Source of the DNA: Verrucomicrobiota bacterium
GTDB taxonomy: Bacteria; Verrucomicrobiota; Verrucomicrobiia; Verrucomicrobiales; Akkermansiaceae
Assembly (NCBI GenBank): GCA_004293285.1
Contig: RDYF01000016.1
Location: forward strand, 1-51,122
Reading direction: 5' to 3'
Length of the DNA stretch: 51,122 bases
Position 1 is the stretch's first letter. Every line of letters starts with the position of its first letter. The position numbers and the translations under genes are program-made. Below, piece by piece: positions 1 through 7,291 of this stretch. Under the pieces are notes generated by a model. The model was given only the letters and a program-made list of their open reading frames with translations, made no database searches and was not told the DNA's origin.

Positions 1-179
1 GCGATGCCGAGAAACGATGCTGCCGACATGTAATCGCCTGCGACCGCGAGACCGTTCTGCCAAGCGGTGATTGATCGACCTGCGGCAAAGTAGGCACTGG
101 AGCCCGTGCTTTTGCGGGCGCTGACAAAAGTGATCGCGAGAGTCGCAAACACAAACAACAAGAACATGGTAATCGCCAT
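1..179 (-). CDS. Sodium/cation:acetate-type solute symporter (ActP/SSS family), N-terminal fragment
   Basis: Only the first 59 or so codons lie in the window; the gene runs off the left edge. The reading begins ATG at 179 with a hydrophobic first helix ([17 protein letters not shown]), then a short polar stretch with [10 protein letters not shown], then [20 protein letters not shown]. The pattern AAG-x-[ST][20 protein letters not shown] is the hallmark of the sodium:solute symporter family, acetate/monocarboxylate branch. It should import small carboxylates with Na+ or H+ at the inner membrane. The gene just upstream (198-469) is a DUF485 protein, the usual partner of ActP (YjcH in E. coli), which supports the assignment. 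The exact substrate cannot be told from this fragment. Confidence 0.85.
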   Translation of the reverse strand, partial: MAITMFLLFVFATLAITFVSARKSTGSSAYFAAGRSITAWQNGLAVAGDYMSAASFLGI

Positions 180-197
180 AGAATCAAAAATGTTTTG

Positions 198-469
198 TTA
201 GGCAATAAGGCCCGCTTGTTTGAGCAATTCGGCGGCTTGACGATCAAAGCGCTTCGCCCGACGCATGTAAACGTAGGCGAGCACCCAGGTCATGACAAAT
301 TGTGATTGACGAAGTCCGAGAACCAGCCGACCAGCACCAGAAAAGCGAGGTAGTAGAGCGAAAAAAAGGCGCAGCAGGGCAGCAGAAACCGACGCTTCGC
401 GCGCAGCATGTCTTGGAACTCAGGCATTGCCGCAATGGCAGCCCAGTCCGGGTTTTGGGTTGGGTTCAT
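198..469 (-). pseudogene. DUF485 family (YjcH-like) membrane protein, frameshifted and internally shortened
   Basis: ATG at 469 opens a 59-codon reading: MNPTQNPDWAAIAAMPEFQD, then a basic stretch, a hydrophobic helix (FFSLYYLAFLVLVGW), and a stop at 290-292. In a different frame the sequence continues with QFVMTWVLAYVYMRRAKRFD and ends at the TAA complement at 198-200. The two pieces are the N- and C-terminal halves of one DUF485 protein, normally about 100 residues with two helices. Between LVGW and QFVMTW the family normally has about 25-30 residues; here there are about nine codons plus a frame change, so a small deletion is likely. DUF485 proteins are encoded beside acetate symporters, as here (18 nt before the ActP-like gene). 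Sequencing error remains possible. Confidence 0.7.
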
Positions 470-478
470 GATTCGTCG

Positions 479-507
479 GTTTTAGGCAAAGCCTGCTTGC
501 TTGTCAA
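479..507 (-). promoter_or_regulatory. Possible sigma70-type promoter for the DUF485-actP pair
   Basis: On the minus strand a perfect TTGACA (507-502) is followed after 17 nt by TAAAAC (484-479), 4 of 6 matches to TATAAT. It lies just upstream of the DUF485 start at 469, in the gap after the M48 protease gene. The leader would be very short, so the call is tentative. Confidence 0.35.
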
Positions 508-540
508 ATCCTCTGTCGCCCTGAGGCGATCGCGCTCGAC

Positions 541-1827
541 TCAGATGCGGCTCAGCGCAGCGAGTCGTTCGACCAGTGGCGGGTGGGAGTAATCCAGCAC
601 GACTCGAAGTCGATGCGGCGAAGGATGAGACAAATTGTCGGTGCTCAGCTTCTTCAGTGCTGTGATTAAAGCGTGCGGACTGCCGCAATGCTTGGCGGCA
701 TAGGCGTCGGCTTCAAATTCATGGCGACGCGACCAAGCGTTGGAAGCTATGCCCAGGAGTCGACTGACAGGAGAAAAGAGAATGCCAAAAAGCAATAGCC
801 CGACGTGAGGACTGATTTCGCGAACGTCAAAGGCATCGAACAGCATGCGCGAAAATCCACCGTTCGGATCAGTGCAGAGGCCGACCAAGTAAAACAACAC
901 GGCGCTCTGCAAAATGGCAGCGATCAGGCGCTGAGGGATGTGTCGGCAGCGGAAATGGCCGATTTCGTGAGCGAGAATCGCCACCAATTCCTCCGTGCTG
1001 TGCTTTTCGATGAGCGTATCAAACAGTGCAATTTTCTTATTTTTCCCCAAGCCCGTAAAAAACGCATTCGCTTTGCTCGATCGCTTCGATCCATCCATCA
1101 CAAAAAGCCCGGCGACAGGGAAATCGCAGCGCTGGGCCATCGCTTCAATCGCTTGGCGCAATTCACCATCGGGCATCGGGGTAAAGCGATGAAAGAGTGG
1201 CAAAATGACCGCTGGGGCGAGCCACATCATCAGCAATTGAAAAGCGGAAAAAAACAACCAAGCCCAGAGCCAAGCGAATTCGATGTGCGAAAAAATCCAC
1301 AACAGAGCAGACAACAGCGGTGCGCCGAGAACGATCGAGAGCAGTAGGCTTTTGCATTGATCACTGACAAAGGTCGCAACCGTGGTTTGATTGAAGCCAA
1401 ATGACTCTTCAATGCCAAAAGTTTGATAGATTCCCATTGGCAAATGCAGCAGATACTGCCCCCCAGCCAAGCCCGCAATCCAGAGGAGTCCGCGCCATAG
1501 TGGGGCATCGGGCAGCCACTGACGGGTCAAATCGTCCCACCAGCCAAAGCCACCGAAAAACCAAAAGGCGAGGAGAATTGCGAACGAGACGCTGTGTTCG
1601 ACGATGCTAAACTTCGCATTGGCTGCCATGTATGAGCGCGATTGCGCATAGTTTTTCGGGGTCCAAATCTCCTTCAACGTTTCGGGCATTTCTTCACGAA
1701 AGGCTTTCAGATTGAGCAGGGTTGCGAGCAGGTCGAGCTTCCAAAAGATCGCAAGGACCAGCAAAATCACCAACGCGGTAACGCTGCCTTGCTGGCTAGG
1801 AAAAGTGGCCAGAGGGAAAAATGCCAT
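541..1827 (-). CDS. M48 family membrane zinc metalloprotease (Ste24/CAAX prenyl protease type)
   Basis: This 428-residue polytopic membrane protein has the zinc-protease motif HEIGH near residues 287-291 and a downstream glutamate in RRHEFEADAYA near residue 370, the third zinc ligand of M48 peptidases. The N-terminal half has several hydrophobic helices and the Ste24-type segment GIEESFGFNQTT before the catalytic region, which also includes GSKRSSKANAFFTGLG. Length and order match bacterial Ste24-like proteases, which cut membrane or membrane-proximal proteins in quality control; prenylated substrates are not expected in bacteria. I chose ATG 1827 because it falls 7 nt after the stop of the preceding gene; an in-frame start at 1854 would overlap that gene. 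It is third in a minus-strand run with two coiled-coil membrane proteins. Confidence 0.9.
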   Translation of the reverse strand: MAFFPLATFPSQQGSVTALVILLVLAIFWKLDLLATLLNLKAFREEMPETLKEIWTPKNYAQSRSYMAANAKFSIVEHSVSFAILLAFWFFGGFGWWDDLTRQWLPDAPLWRGLLWIAGLAGGQYLLHLPMGIYQTFGIEESFGFNQTTVATFVSDQCKSLLLSIVLGAPLLSALLWIFSHIEFAWLWAWLFFSAFQLLMMWLAPAVILPLFHRFTPMPDGELRQAIEAMAQRCDFPVAGLFVMDGSKRSSKANAFFTGLGKNKKIALFDTLIEKHSTEELVAILAHEIGHFRCRHIPQRLIAAILQSAVLFYLVGLCTDPNGGFSRMLFDAFDVREISPHVGLLLFGILFSPVSRLLGIASNAWSRRHEFEADAYAAKHCGSPHALITALKKLSTDNLSHPSPHRLRVVLDYSHPPLVERLAALSRI

Positions 1828-1834
1828 AACTTTG

Positions 1835-2515
1835 TTAGAACGCAGGTGGCACAATCAATTCATCGCCGGGCTGTGGGCTGAAGGGCCCTATGCCAGGCAA
1901 AACATCGGCAATGGCTTCGCCGCCAATGATTTCGCGAACTTTGACATTGCCTGCAATCCCGTCCTTGCGTCGGACCGCCAGCACGGTGTCGACCGTGACA
2001 TGCTCGGGCATGACCAATTGGATGGTGACGAAAGAACCTGTATTCGGGTCATTGACATACTCCATGACCTTCGCCATCAGCAAGGCCTCGGCAATCTGAC
2101 GCGCGCGTCGGAGCTCGCGATCGCTTTTTTCTAAGTCGCGCTGAGCAATGAGACCGCCTTCTTGTTTGGCCAGTTTTGCCTCTTTTTCCTTCATCTCCAG
2201 CTCGGCTTGCAGCGCGGCATTGCGGGCTTCGATTTCGCGCAATTTCGCCGCTTTGTTTTCCAATTCCACCTGAGCAGAAGCGCTGGGATTGAGTGATGTG
2301 GGGTTAGTGGCCTGAGCGATGCCGAGATCGCGCAGTTGTTTTTCCGCCTCCATAATGGCTTCCTCGCGCTCGAGCTCTTCGAGTTGTTGATGAATGCGAG
2401 CAAGCTCCACGGATGGTGCGCTTTTGCTTGCTTGTCGCTGTTGCTGCCACGACCAAGCCAGTGCGCCAAGTAGCAGCGTGGTGGTGATGGTGAGAAGAAT
2501 TTTGATGGTATCCAT
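1835..2515 (-). CDS. Membrane-anchored coiled-coil protein, unknown function
   Basis: I do not recognise a named family. The 226-residue product starts with a short signal-anchor helix (about residues 4-22, ILLTITTTLLLGALAWSW), followed by a long charged Glu/Lys/Ala-rich coiled coil (about 25-145, with heptad-like runs such as ELEREEAIMEAEKQLR). It ends in a roughly 75-residue compact domain with alternating beta-like stretches, containing VNDPNTGSFVTIQL and GDELIVPPAF. The C-terminal domain is loosely reminiscent of the beta-domain that follows the coiled coil in envelope scaffolds such as MreC, but this is only a shape comparison. It lies 27 nt after a second TM-plus-coiled-coil protein (2543-3679) and 7 nt before the M48 protease, so the three are probably cotranscribed and act at the envelope. 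Confidence 0.7.
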   Translation of the reverse strand: MDTIKILLTITTTLLLGALAWSWQQQRQASKSAPSVELARIHQQLEELEREEAIMEAEKQLRDLGIAQATNPTSLNPSASAQVELENKAAKLREIEARNAALQAELEMKEKEAKLAKQEGGLIAQRDLEKSDRELRRARQIAEALLMAKVMEYVNDPNTGSFVTIQLVMPEHVTVDTVLAVRRKDGIAGNVKVREIIGGEAIADVLPGIGPFSPQPGDELIVPPAF

Positions 2516-2542
2516 AGGTGTAACGGAAGTGAAGAGAGTGAG

Positions 2543-3679
2543 TTATGGATTGATTTGCCAGATTTCGCACACTTGATTTCGTTCTGGCATGCGGCTCGAA
2601 AAGCGTTTGGTTTGTCCCAGATAGACGGCTTGCACGACTTGATTGCCGGGCTTCGCTTGCTCCAAATTGCTGGCAACCACCGTTGCGCGGTCGGAGGAAA
2701 GTTTGCGATTTTCATCGGCTTGGCCCGTGGTGGAGGCGTAGCCGACGACAAGAAACATCGCGCCCTCGGGGGCGTCGGACAGGGCTTCGGCGATCGCCAT
2801 TTGATCCGCGGGATTCAATTGGGATGAGCCGGAGGGAAAGCGCACTTCTTTCAAAAACGTCGCACGATACTGGGTAGCAAAGCGATTGTAAGCGGCGGAA
2901 ATTTCGAGGTCAGAGTGATCTTCCAGCGAGCTGAGACCTTGATAGAGGCCCTTGCCCATGGGAATTAAGTCGTTCGCGGTGTCGGCAAAAAGTTTCACAG
3001 GAGCCGAGGGCGCTGGGGCTGGTGCGGCTGGGGCAGGCTGATTGGCGAGGGCATTGAGCTTTGCTTCCAATATGGTGTTGCGTTCTTGCAGAGCAAGAAA
3101 TTGCTCACGTGTGGGGCGTGAGGCAGCGGCTTCCAGTTGGTTTCGCGCTTCGGTGAGCTGGGCACGCAAGGCATCGACGGTCGCTCCTGCGCTGAGGTTG
3201 TTTTCGAGTTGTAGTTGCAGCTTGCCGAGTTGCGAGGTGAGTGCTTGACGCGCTTGTTCCGAAACCAAGAGATGGTTGTTTTTCTCGGCGATGATTTTTT
3301 CTTTTTCCACCAGCAACTGGCGGAGTTGGTCCGACATCCCAGCGAGGGTGGTGGCGTCTTTCGACAAGCGAGCAGCGATTTGTTCGGGTGCTTCCGCGCC
3401 GAAACCAGTGATGGGTGGCAGTCCTTGACTGGCACGTTCGGCATTGATCTTCGCGGTTTTTGCCGCCAGCACCGCTTGAGCGGCCATGATGTCCTTGGGC
3501 TCTATGGATTTTTTCTTCTGAGAATTCAGTGATAGGATGAGGCTGATGAACAGGATCAGCACGGTGGCAATCATCAGAGTAGGATTGAGCCATACTTTCC
3601 AGGCCATCAAGCGTGACTGGCGTGGGGTCGATGGCACATCTTCGGTCGAGATCGGGTCTTGCGTTTCAGGGTCGCTCAC
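2543..3679 (-). CDS. Inner-membrane-anchored coiled-coil protein with OmpA-like C-terminal domain
   Basis: The 378-residue protein has a short cytoplasmic N-terminus, one transmembrane helix (about residues 31-50, LNPTLMIATVLILFISLILS), a long coiled coil (about 110-215), a Pro/Ala linker (PAPAAPAPAPSAP) and a C-terminal domain of about 115 residues. The last part contains GYASTTGQADENRKLSSDRA, the pattern of OmpA/MotB peptidoglycan-binding domains (G-[YF]-[AT]-[DS]-x-x-G-x-x-x-x-N-x-x-L-S-x-x-R-A). The layout resembles MotB-like or other peptidoglycan-tethering proteins anchored in the inner membrane. No flagellar genes are nearby, so a flagellar role is not supported. It heads a likely operon with 1835-2515 and the M48 protease, and is transcribed away from ctaA at 3782. 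Confidence 0.75.
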   Translation of the reverse strand: MSDPETQDPISTEDVPSTPRQSRLMAWKVWLNPTLMIATVLILFISLILSLNSQKKKSIEPKDIMAAQAVLAAKTAKINAERASQGLPPITGFGAEAPEQIAARLSKDATTLAGMSDQLRQLLVEKEKIIAEKNNHLLVSEQARQALTSQLGKLQLQLENNLSAGATVDALRAQLTEARNQLEAAASRPTREQFLALQERNTILEAKLNALANQPAPAAPAPAPSAPVKLFADTANDLIPMGKGLYQGLSSLEDHSDLEISAAYNRFATQYRATFLKEVRFPSGSSQLNPADQMAIAEALSDAPEGAMFLVVGYASTTGQADENRKLSSDRATVVASNLEQAKPGNQVVQAVYLGQTKRFSSRMPERNQVCEIWQINP

Positions 3680-3781
3680 GGCGCGAAACTAGCCGATTCT
3701 TTTCTTGTCGTCTATGGGAAAGGCGCTTTTCGCAAAAAAGAGGATGAAATGTAGGCCGTTCCAGTACACATTCGGGGCGCG

Positions 3782-4804
3782 ATGGGGAGTAAGTCATTTT
3801 TGTTTTGTGCCAAGGCGTCATTGGTGTCGGTCTTGGTCCTGATCTTCGTGGGGGCGATCGTGCGCGTCACGGGAGCAGGCATGGGCTGTCCTGATTGGCC
3901 GACCTGTTGGGGCTGTTTGATCCCGCCGACGAAGGTGGAGGAGGTAGAGTTTGAGAAGCTCGACATCGCGAAATTTCAGCGCAAAGCCGAGCGCATGGGA
4001 CGTGATCCATCGACGATTAGCGTCGAGAGCCTGCGGGCGGAGTTTAACCCGCGCCATGTGTGGACCGAGTTCATCAATCGACTTTTCAGCCTGCCGGTGG
4101 GGCTTTTTTCTTTGCTTACGGTGGTTTTTGCTTTTGGCACGAAAGAGCGTCGGTCCGGCCTGTATCTTGGTGCGCTGTTAGCCCTGATTTTGGTTCTCAT
4201 CAATGCCTGGATGGGAGCGCGGGTGGTGTATAGTGGATTAGCGCCAGGCGTTCTCACGACACACATGGCCTTGGCGTTTTTGTTGATCTTGGTGCAGACC
4301 TTTTTGGTGCATCGGGCGACGCAACAAACGGCGACGCAGGCGTTTGCTGATGTGCGGAAAAAAAAGCGCCTGCTCGGTGTGGTGCTGGTATTGTTTTTCG
4401 TGGTGCTCGCCGAGGGCATCATGGGATCGCAAGTGCGCGAGCTGACCGATGCGATGTCAAAGCACCTCTCACAACCGCGCAGTGAATGGGGCGAGGCCTT
4501 GGAGCAATCGTGGTTGTATCTTACGCACCGGAGTTTTTCCTGGATCATTCTGTTCTTAGCGGTTTATGCGTGGTGGCTCGCCAAGCGCTATCGCATTTCT
4601 CCGATGCATCTTTCTGAGCGACTCGTCATCGGGATCGTCTTGACGCAAATGGTGCTCGGGGTCGTGATGTCACAAGTCCACATCTACGGTTGGGTGCAGG
4701 TACTGCACGTCGGACTCGCAGCCATTTTGGTGAGCAGCAACTTTTATTGGGTGCTGCTCTTGGCTAAGTCCGATGATTCCTCGGAGGGAGAGATTGAGCA
4801 GTAA
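3782..4804 (+). CDS. ctaA: Heme A synthase (CtaA/COX15 family)
   Basis: The 340-residue polytopic protein begins with a transmembrane helix followed by the family signature RVTGAGMGCPDWPTCWG. Conserved histidines sit in later helices (TTHMALAF, LTHRSFSW, LHVGLAAILVSSN). Heme A synthase oxidises heme O to heme A for aa3-type cytochrome oxidase and works in the inner membrane. A large hydrophilic loop (about residues 45-90) follows the first signature. The motif EYxHR of most CtaA proteins reads EFINR here, Asn replacing the first heme-ligand His; I recall the same change in some Bacteroidetes-type COX15 proteins, so it need not mean loss of function. No cytochrome oxidase genes are in the window. 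The gene is monocistronic and its 3' side borders the accessory island. Confidence 0.92.
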   Translation: MGSKSFLFCAKASLVSVLVLIFVGAIVRVTGAGMGCPDWPTCWGCLIPPTKVEEVEFEKLDIAKFQRKAERMGRDPSTISVESLRAEFNPRHVWTEFINRLFSLPVGLFSLLTVVFAFGTKERRSGLYLGALLALILVLINAWMGARVVYSGLAPGVLTTHMALAFLLILVQTFLVHRATQQTATQAFADVRKKKRLLGVVLVLFFVVLAEGIMGSQVRELTDAMSKHLSQPRSEWGEALEQSWLYLTHRSFSWIILFLAVYAWWLAKRYRISPMHLSERLVIGIVLTQMVLGVVMSQVHIYGWVQVLHVGLAAILVSSNFYWVLLLAKSDDSSEGEIEQ

Positions 4805-5094
4805 TGTGTTTCGAAGCACCGACCACATACAAGCATTTCGCAGGATGAGGTTATGTTGAAGCGGCGACGGCGTTTTCGTCCTCACACCAAAGGTGTGAAC
4901 GGTGAGAGCGAAGGGTGATTTTTTGTGAAAAAATCACCCTGGAACATGATTCCCGCCCACTCATGATTCGCGCCCTGAAGGGGCGCACGGAATTTTTTGG
5001 GTGACGTGATCCAACGGCACGATCGCACGCGCGTTCTCGACCTTCGTCAACCACCAATCCCTTCGGGAGGAGGGATGAGAAAATGCTGGTCCTG
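4805..5094. other. Palindrome-rich non-coding stretch at left edge of the island
   Basis: I see no gene here. It holds three short perfect inverted repeats in a row: TCACACC/GGTGTGA at 4882-4898, a 13-bp stem at 4912-4940, and GCGCCC/GGGCGC at 4970-4986. It runs into the dispersed repeat at 5095. Short open readings in it (for example 4961-5206 on the minus strand) come from the repeat and are not credible proteins. Confidence 0.6.
4912..4940. repeat. Perfect 13-bp inverted repeat with 3-nt loop
   Basis: The arm AGGGTGATTTTTT (4912-4924) is perfectly complementary to AAAAAATCACCCT (4928-4940) around a GTG loop. In RNA from either strand it forms a strong hairpin. It lies about 110 nt past the ctaA stop. 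It could act as a terminator, but the U-run is inside the stem rather than after it, so a repeat-type hairpin is equally likely. Confidence 0.7.
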
Positions 5095-5359
5095 CCTCGC
5101 ATCGTTTTGCAGAGAAAACACCGACGCGGAACTTCTTCATCCCAGAGGGATGGCAGCGTGTAGCTGGTGGTCGAGCCCATCGGGCGATACCACCGAAAAC
5201 ACGCATTGGAATCCAGCATCCTGAAGGGATGTCAGACCTGCGAAGTGATCAACAGATGACCTTTCACATTTTTGTCATACCGGGTCGATTTCAGACATGA
5301 TCGCGCATCCTATCCAAAATTCCAGCGCGATGAACCGACGGGTTCTGTTGAACGCTTAC
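5095..5359 (-). repeat. Dispersed repeat, copy A (inverted relative to 14361-14619)
   Basis: Read on the minus strand from 5359 to 5095 this matches 14361-14619 read on the plus strand, nearly without gaps in the first half. Shared blocks include GTAAGCG-TCAACAGAACC at the outer end, a TGCGCGATC-TGTCTGA block, GTGAAAGGTCATCTGTTGAT, CGGTGGTATCGCCC, CTACACGCTGCCATC and TCGGTGTTT. Identity is about 75-80% by eye. The centre translates to a basic open reading on one strand, but the two copies differ by frame-breaking indels, so it is non-coding. The copies face each other across about 9 kb of accessory DNA. Confidence 0.85.
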
Positions 5360-5512
5360 GAAGAAATCATGAACTTTTCCACACCGGTCCATGGGTTTCA
5401 TCACCGTATCTGACCCCATTCAGGTATGCGATAATTGCGGTGAGTATGGTTTTCATAAGGTGAAGTGGTTTGAATTGTAATTTTTTTCGTTAGGATAAGC
5501 AAGATTTGTTCC
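5360..5512. other. Non-coding gap between repeat copy A and the membrane-protein operon
   Basis: About 150 nt with no credible gene. It is AT-rich near 5480 and follows the 3' end of the minus-strand gene at 5513. No clear terminator hairpin was seen. Confidence 0.5.
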
Positions 5513-7291
5513 TCAAGGTGCGGCTTCAAGTATCATGTCATTTTTAAGCCAAGGCCCCAGTTGCCACTCTCTACGGATCAGCCACTTAGAAGCTTTTGGA
5601 ACCCATCGTCCAATAATTCTGTCATCAAAAATGACCCAGTTGTCGTTAAGATAGGTGATTTTGTGGGTGGCTGATATCTCAGATTGTCGCAGTTTTCTCA
5701 TTTCGGTTCCAACGACTGAAATTTTGCTGGCTTGTGGGATGGAAGCGCCAAGCAGTTTCCAACAGTTTTCCATGTTGGCGGTTCTCAGTAATCCGGCTCC
5801 TTGGCTGAACCAAAAAGAATTTTCATCGACGTAGAATTTCTTCTTAACAATTTCTTGAACGTCAAATGAGGGAACGTCTTTCCATTTTTCGGATTCAGCG
5901 ACGTTTTTCGAACTATCTAAGCGAATTCCGTTGGTTTGTATGTGCTCTCGGAATGTTTGATTGGCATTCTTATCCCATTTAATTTCTACATCAAACGCGT
6001 ATGCGGATGCAAATAATGCGGATCCTATGCCCTTGTCCCGTTCTTCTGAGTCGTTAATGACTGAGTCTGGGGGTCTAAGTGACACTGTTGATGATTTTGG
6101 TAAGGATGGATTGAATCCCAGAGATGGACAAAGGAGTATGAGTAATGTTGCCGCAGAAAGCAGGAAGTCATTAGGTTTCTTGAGATAGAAAAGCAGGCTA
6201 ATGAGACCAACCAATGAGAGTATTGCTGCATTTCTGTTCCAAAATACTGACGAGACAATTGCTTGTGACGACCATCGATTGATGGCGAAGTTTGCAAAAA
6301 AAGTGCTGTCAGAGAAAACTGAAATTTCACCAAGGCCGAAACGTTTTGATCCCATGACTACATGACGGCTCCATTTGTCGTCGTTTGATGGGCTCATTTC
6401 TCCGAAGAAAGACGATGAAGTATAGTCAGGATTTTCTGAAAAACCTCGCATTTTTAGGCGGGGAATAACTCCGCTGGAGATTGAGCATGGTGTCATTCCA
6501 ACGTATTCTCCGAAAAAGTTGCTGTAAATTCCTCCGTTTGTCTCGGTTTCGAATATCGCATCTGGTTCAAGGGAGATACTGAACTCGTCTAGGAGGCCTT
6601 TTAGAACTGTTTGATGTCCGAAAAGATTTGTGTGATCGGCGACAACAAACAGTCGCCCGCCGTTTGCGACCCAATCGCGTAATGTTTTTGTAGATTTTGC
6701 GTCGAAAGGAGAAGTTGGAGTTATCAATATGAGTTCATCATATTCTTCCAATGGTTGGTCGGTTCTAGTTACCTCAGCACCGAGGCCATCTTTGAATTTT
6801 TCGTAGGTATATTGGTGCTTTGTGGAGAGTGCCTCTTGTCCTTCGGGAAGCTGACCGATAGTTGCCCATTCACCAGCATTGATCATTGCTCGTTTCGGGC
6901 TTTTGGCCGAAAACAATGATGCTGTGATTGGCATCATTATAATTACGAGAATTGCAGGGATGATTTTGATGGTGCGAACCAACAGATTGATACGAGCAAG
7001 CAGCGGAAACTTTTGGCAAGCACATGTGACTGCGAGTCCCGACAAGCCAAAGGTAATAGCAGATTTTTCTAGAAACCATATTCGTGTTTCTAGAAATGAC
7101 ACACAGATGATCAGGAGGAAAAAGAAACACCTTAGTCGAATGTTGAAGTGTGTTAATGTGATGGCGCACGCCATTCCACATAAAACTGGTAGAAATGGTT
7201 CACATAGACCAGAAAAACAAATGGAGAGAATCACAAACATTGTTGAAATTCCGGCATCTTTGATAAATTTTAATTTATTTTGATGCGTCAT
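5513..7291 (-). CDS. Polytopic membrane protein with DUF4350/GATase-like extracytoplasmic domain, unknown function
   Basis: A 592-residue protein from ATG 7291; an in-frame start at 7330 is possible but overlaps the previous gene more. Order: about four N-terminal helices (to residue ~130); a soluble domain (~140-340) with EYDELILITPTSPF and DWVANGGRLFVVADHTNLFG, then GLGEISVFSDSTFF near residues 320-332; two helices (~355-390); and a C-terminal soluble domain (~400-592). The alternation of a buried strand, a NGGRL turn and a terminal G-x-I-x-V-x-x-D-S-x-F-x-x-N pattern is what is seen in DUF4350-type class I amidotransferase-fold domains; the catalytic Cys-His-Glu of true amidotransferases is not evident. 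It overlaps the upstream membrane protein by 17 nt and is the last gene of the operon led by the Cys-repeat protein. Function unknown. Confidence 0.7.
   Translation of the reverse strand: MTHQNKLKFIKDAGISTMFVILSICFSGLCEPFLPVLCGMACAITLTHFNIRLRCFFFLLIICVSFLETRIWFLEKSAITFGLSGLAVTCACQKFPLLARINLLVRTIKIIPAILVIIMMPITASLFSAKSPKRAMINAGEWATIGQLPEGQEALSTKHQYTYEKFKDGLGAEVTRTDQPLEEYDELILITPTSPFDAKSTKTLRDWVANGGRLFVVADHTNLFGHQTVLKGLLDEFSISLEPDAIFETETNGGIYSNFFGEYVGMTPCSISSGVIPRLKMRGFSENPDYTSSSFFGEMSPSNDDKWSRHVVMGSKRFGLGEISVFSDSTFFANFAINRWSSQAIVSSVFWNRNAAILSLVGLISLLFYLKKPNDFLLSAATLLILLCPSLGFNPSLPKSSTVSLRPPDSVINDSEERDKGIGSALFASAYAFDVEIKWDKNANQTFREHIQTNGIRLDSSKNVAESEKWKDVPSFDVQEIVKKKFYVDENSFWFSQGAGLLRTANMENCWKLLGASIPQASKISVVGTEMRKLRQSEISATHKITYLNDNWVIFDDRIIGRWVPKASKWLIRREWQLGPWLKNDMILEAAP

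Noticed and set aside
4961..5206. Basic small proteins apparently encoded by the dispersed repeat (also plus 14453-14803).
   Set aside because: The two copies have different frames and indels, so no protein is conserved; these are typical translation artefacts of the repeat.
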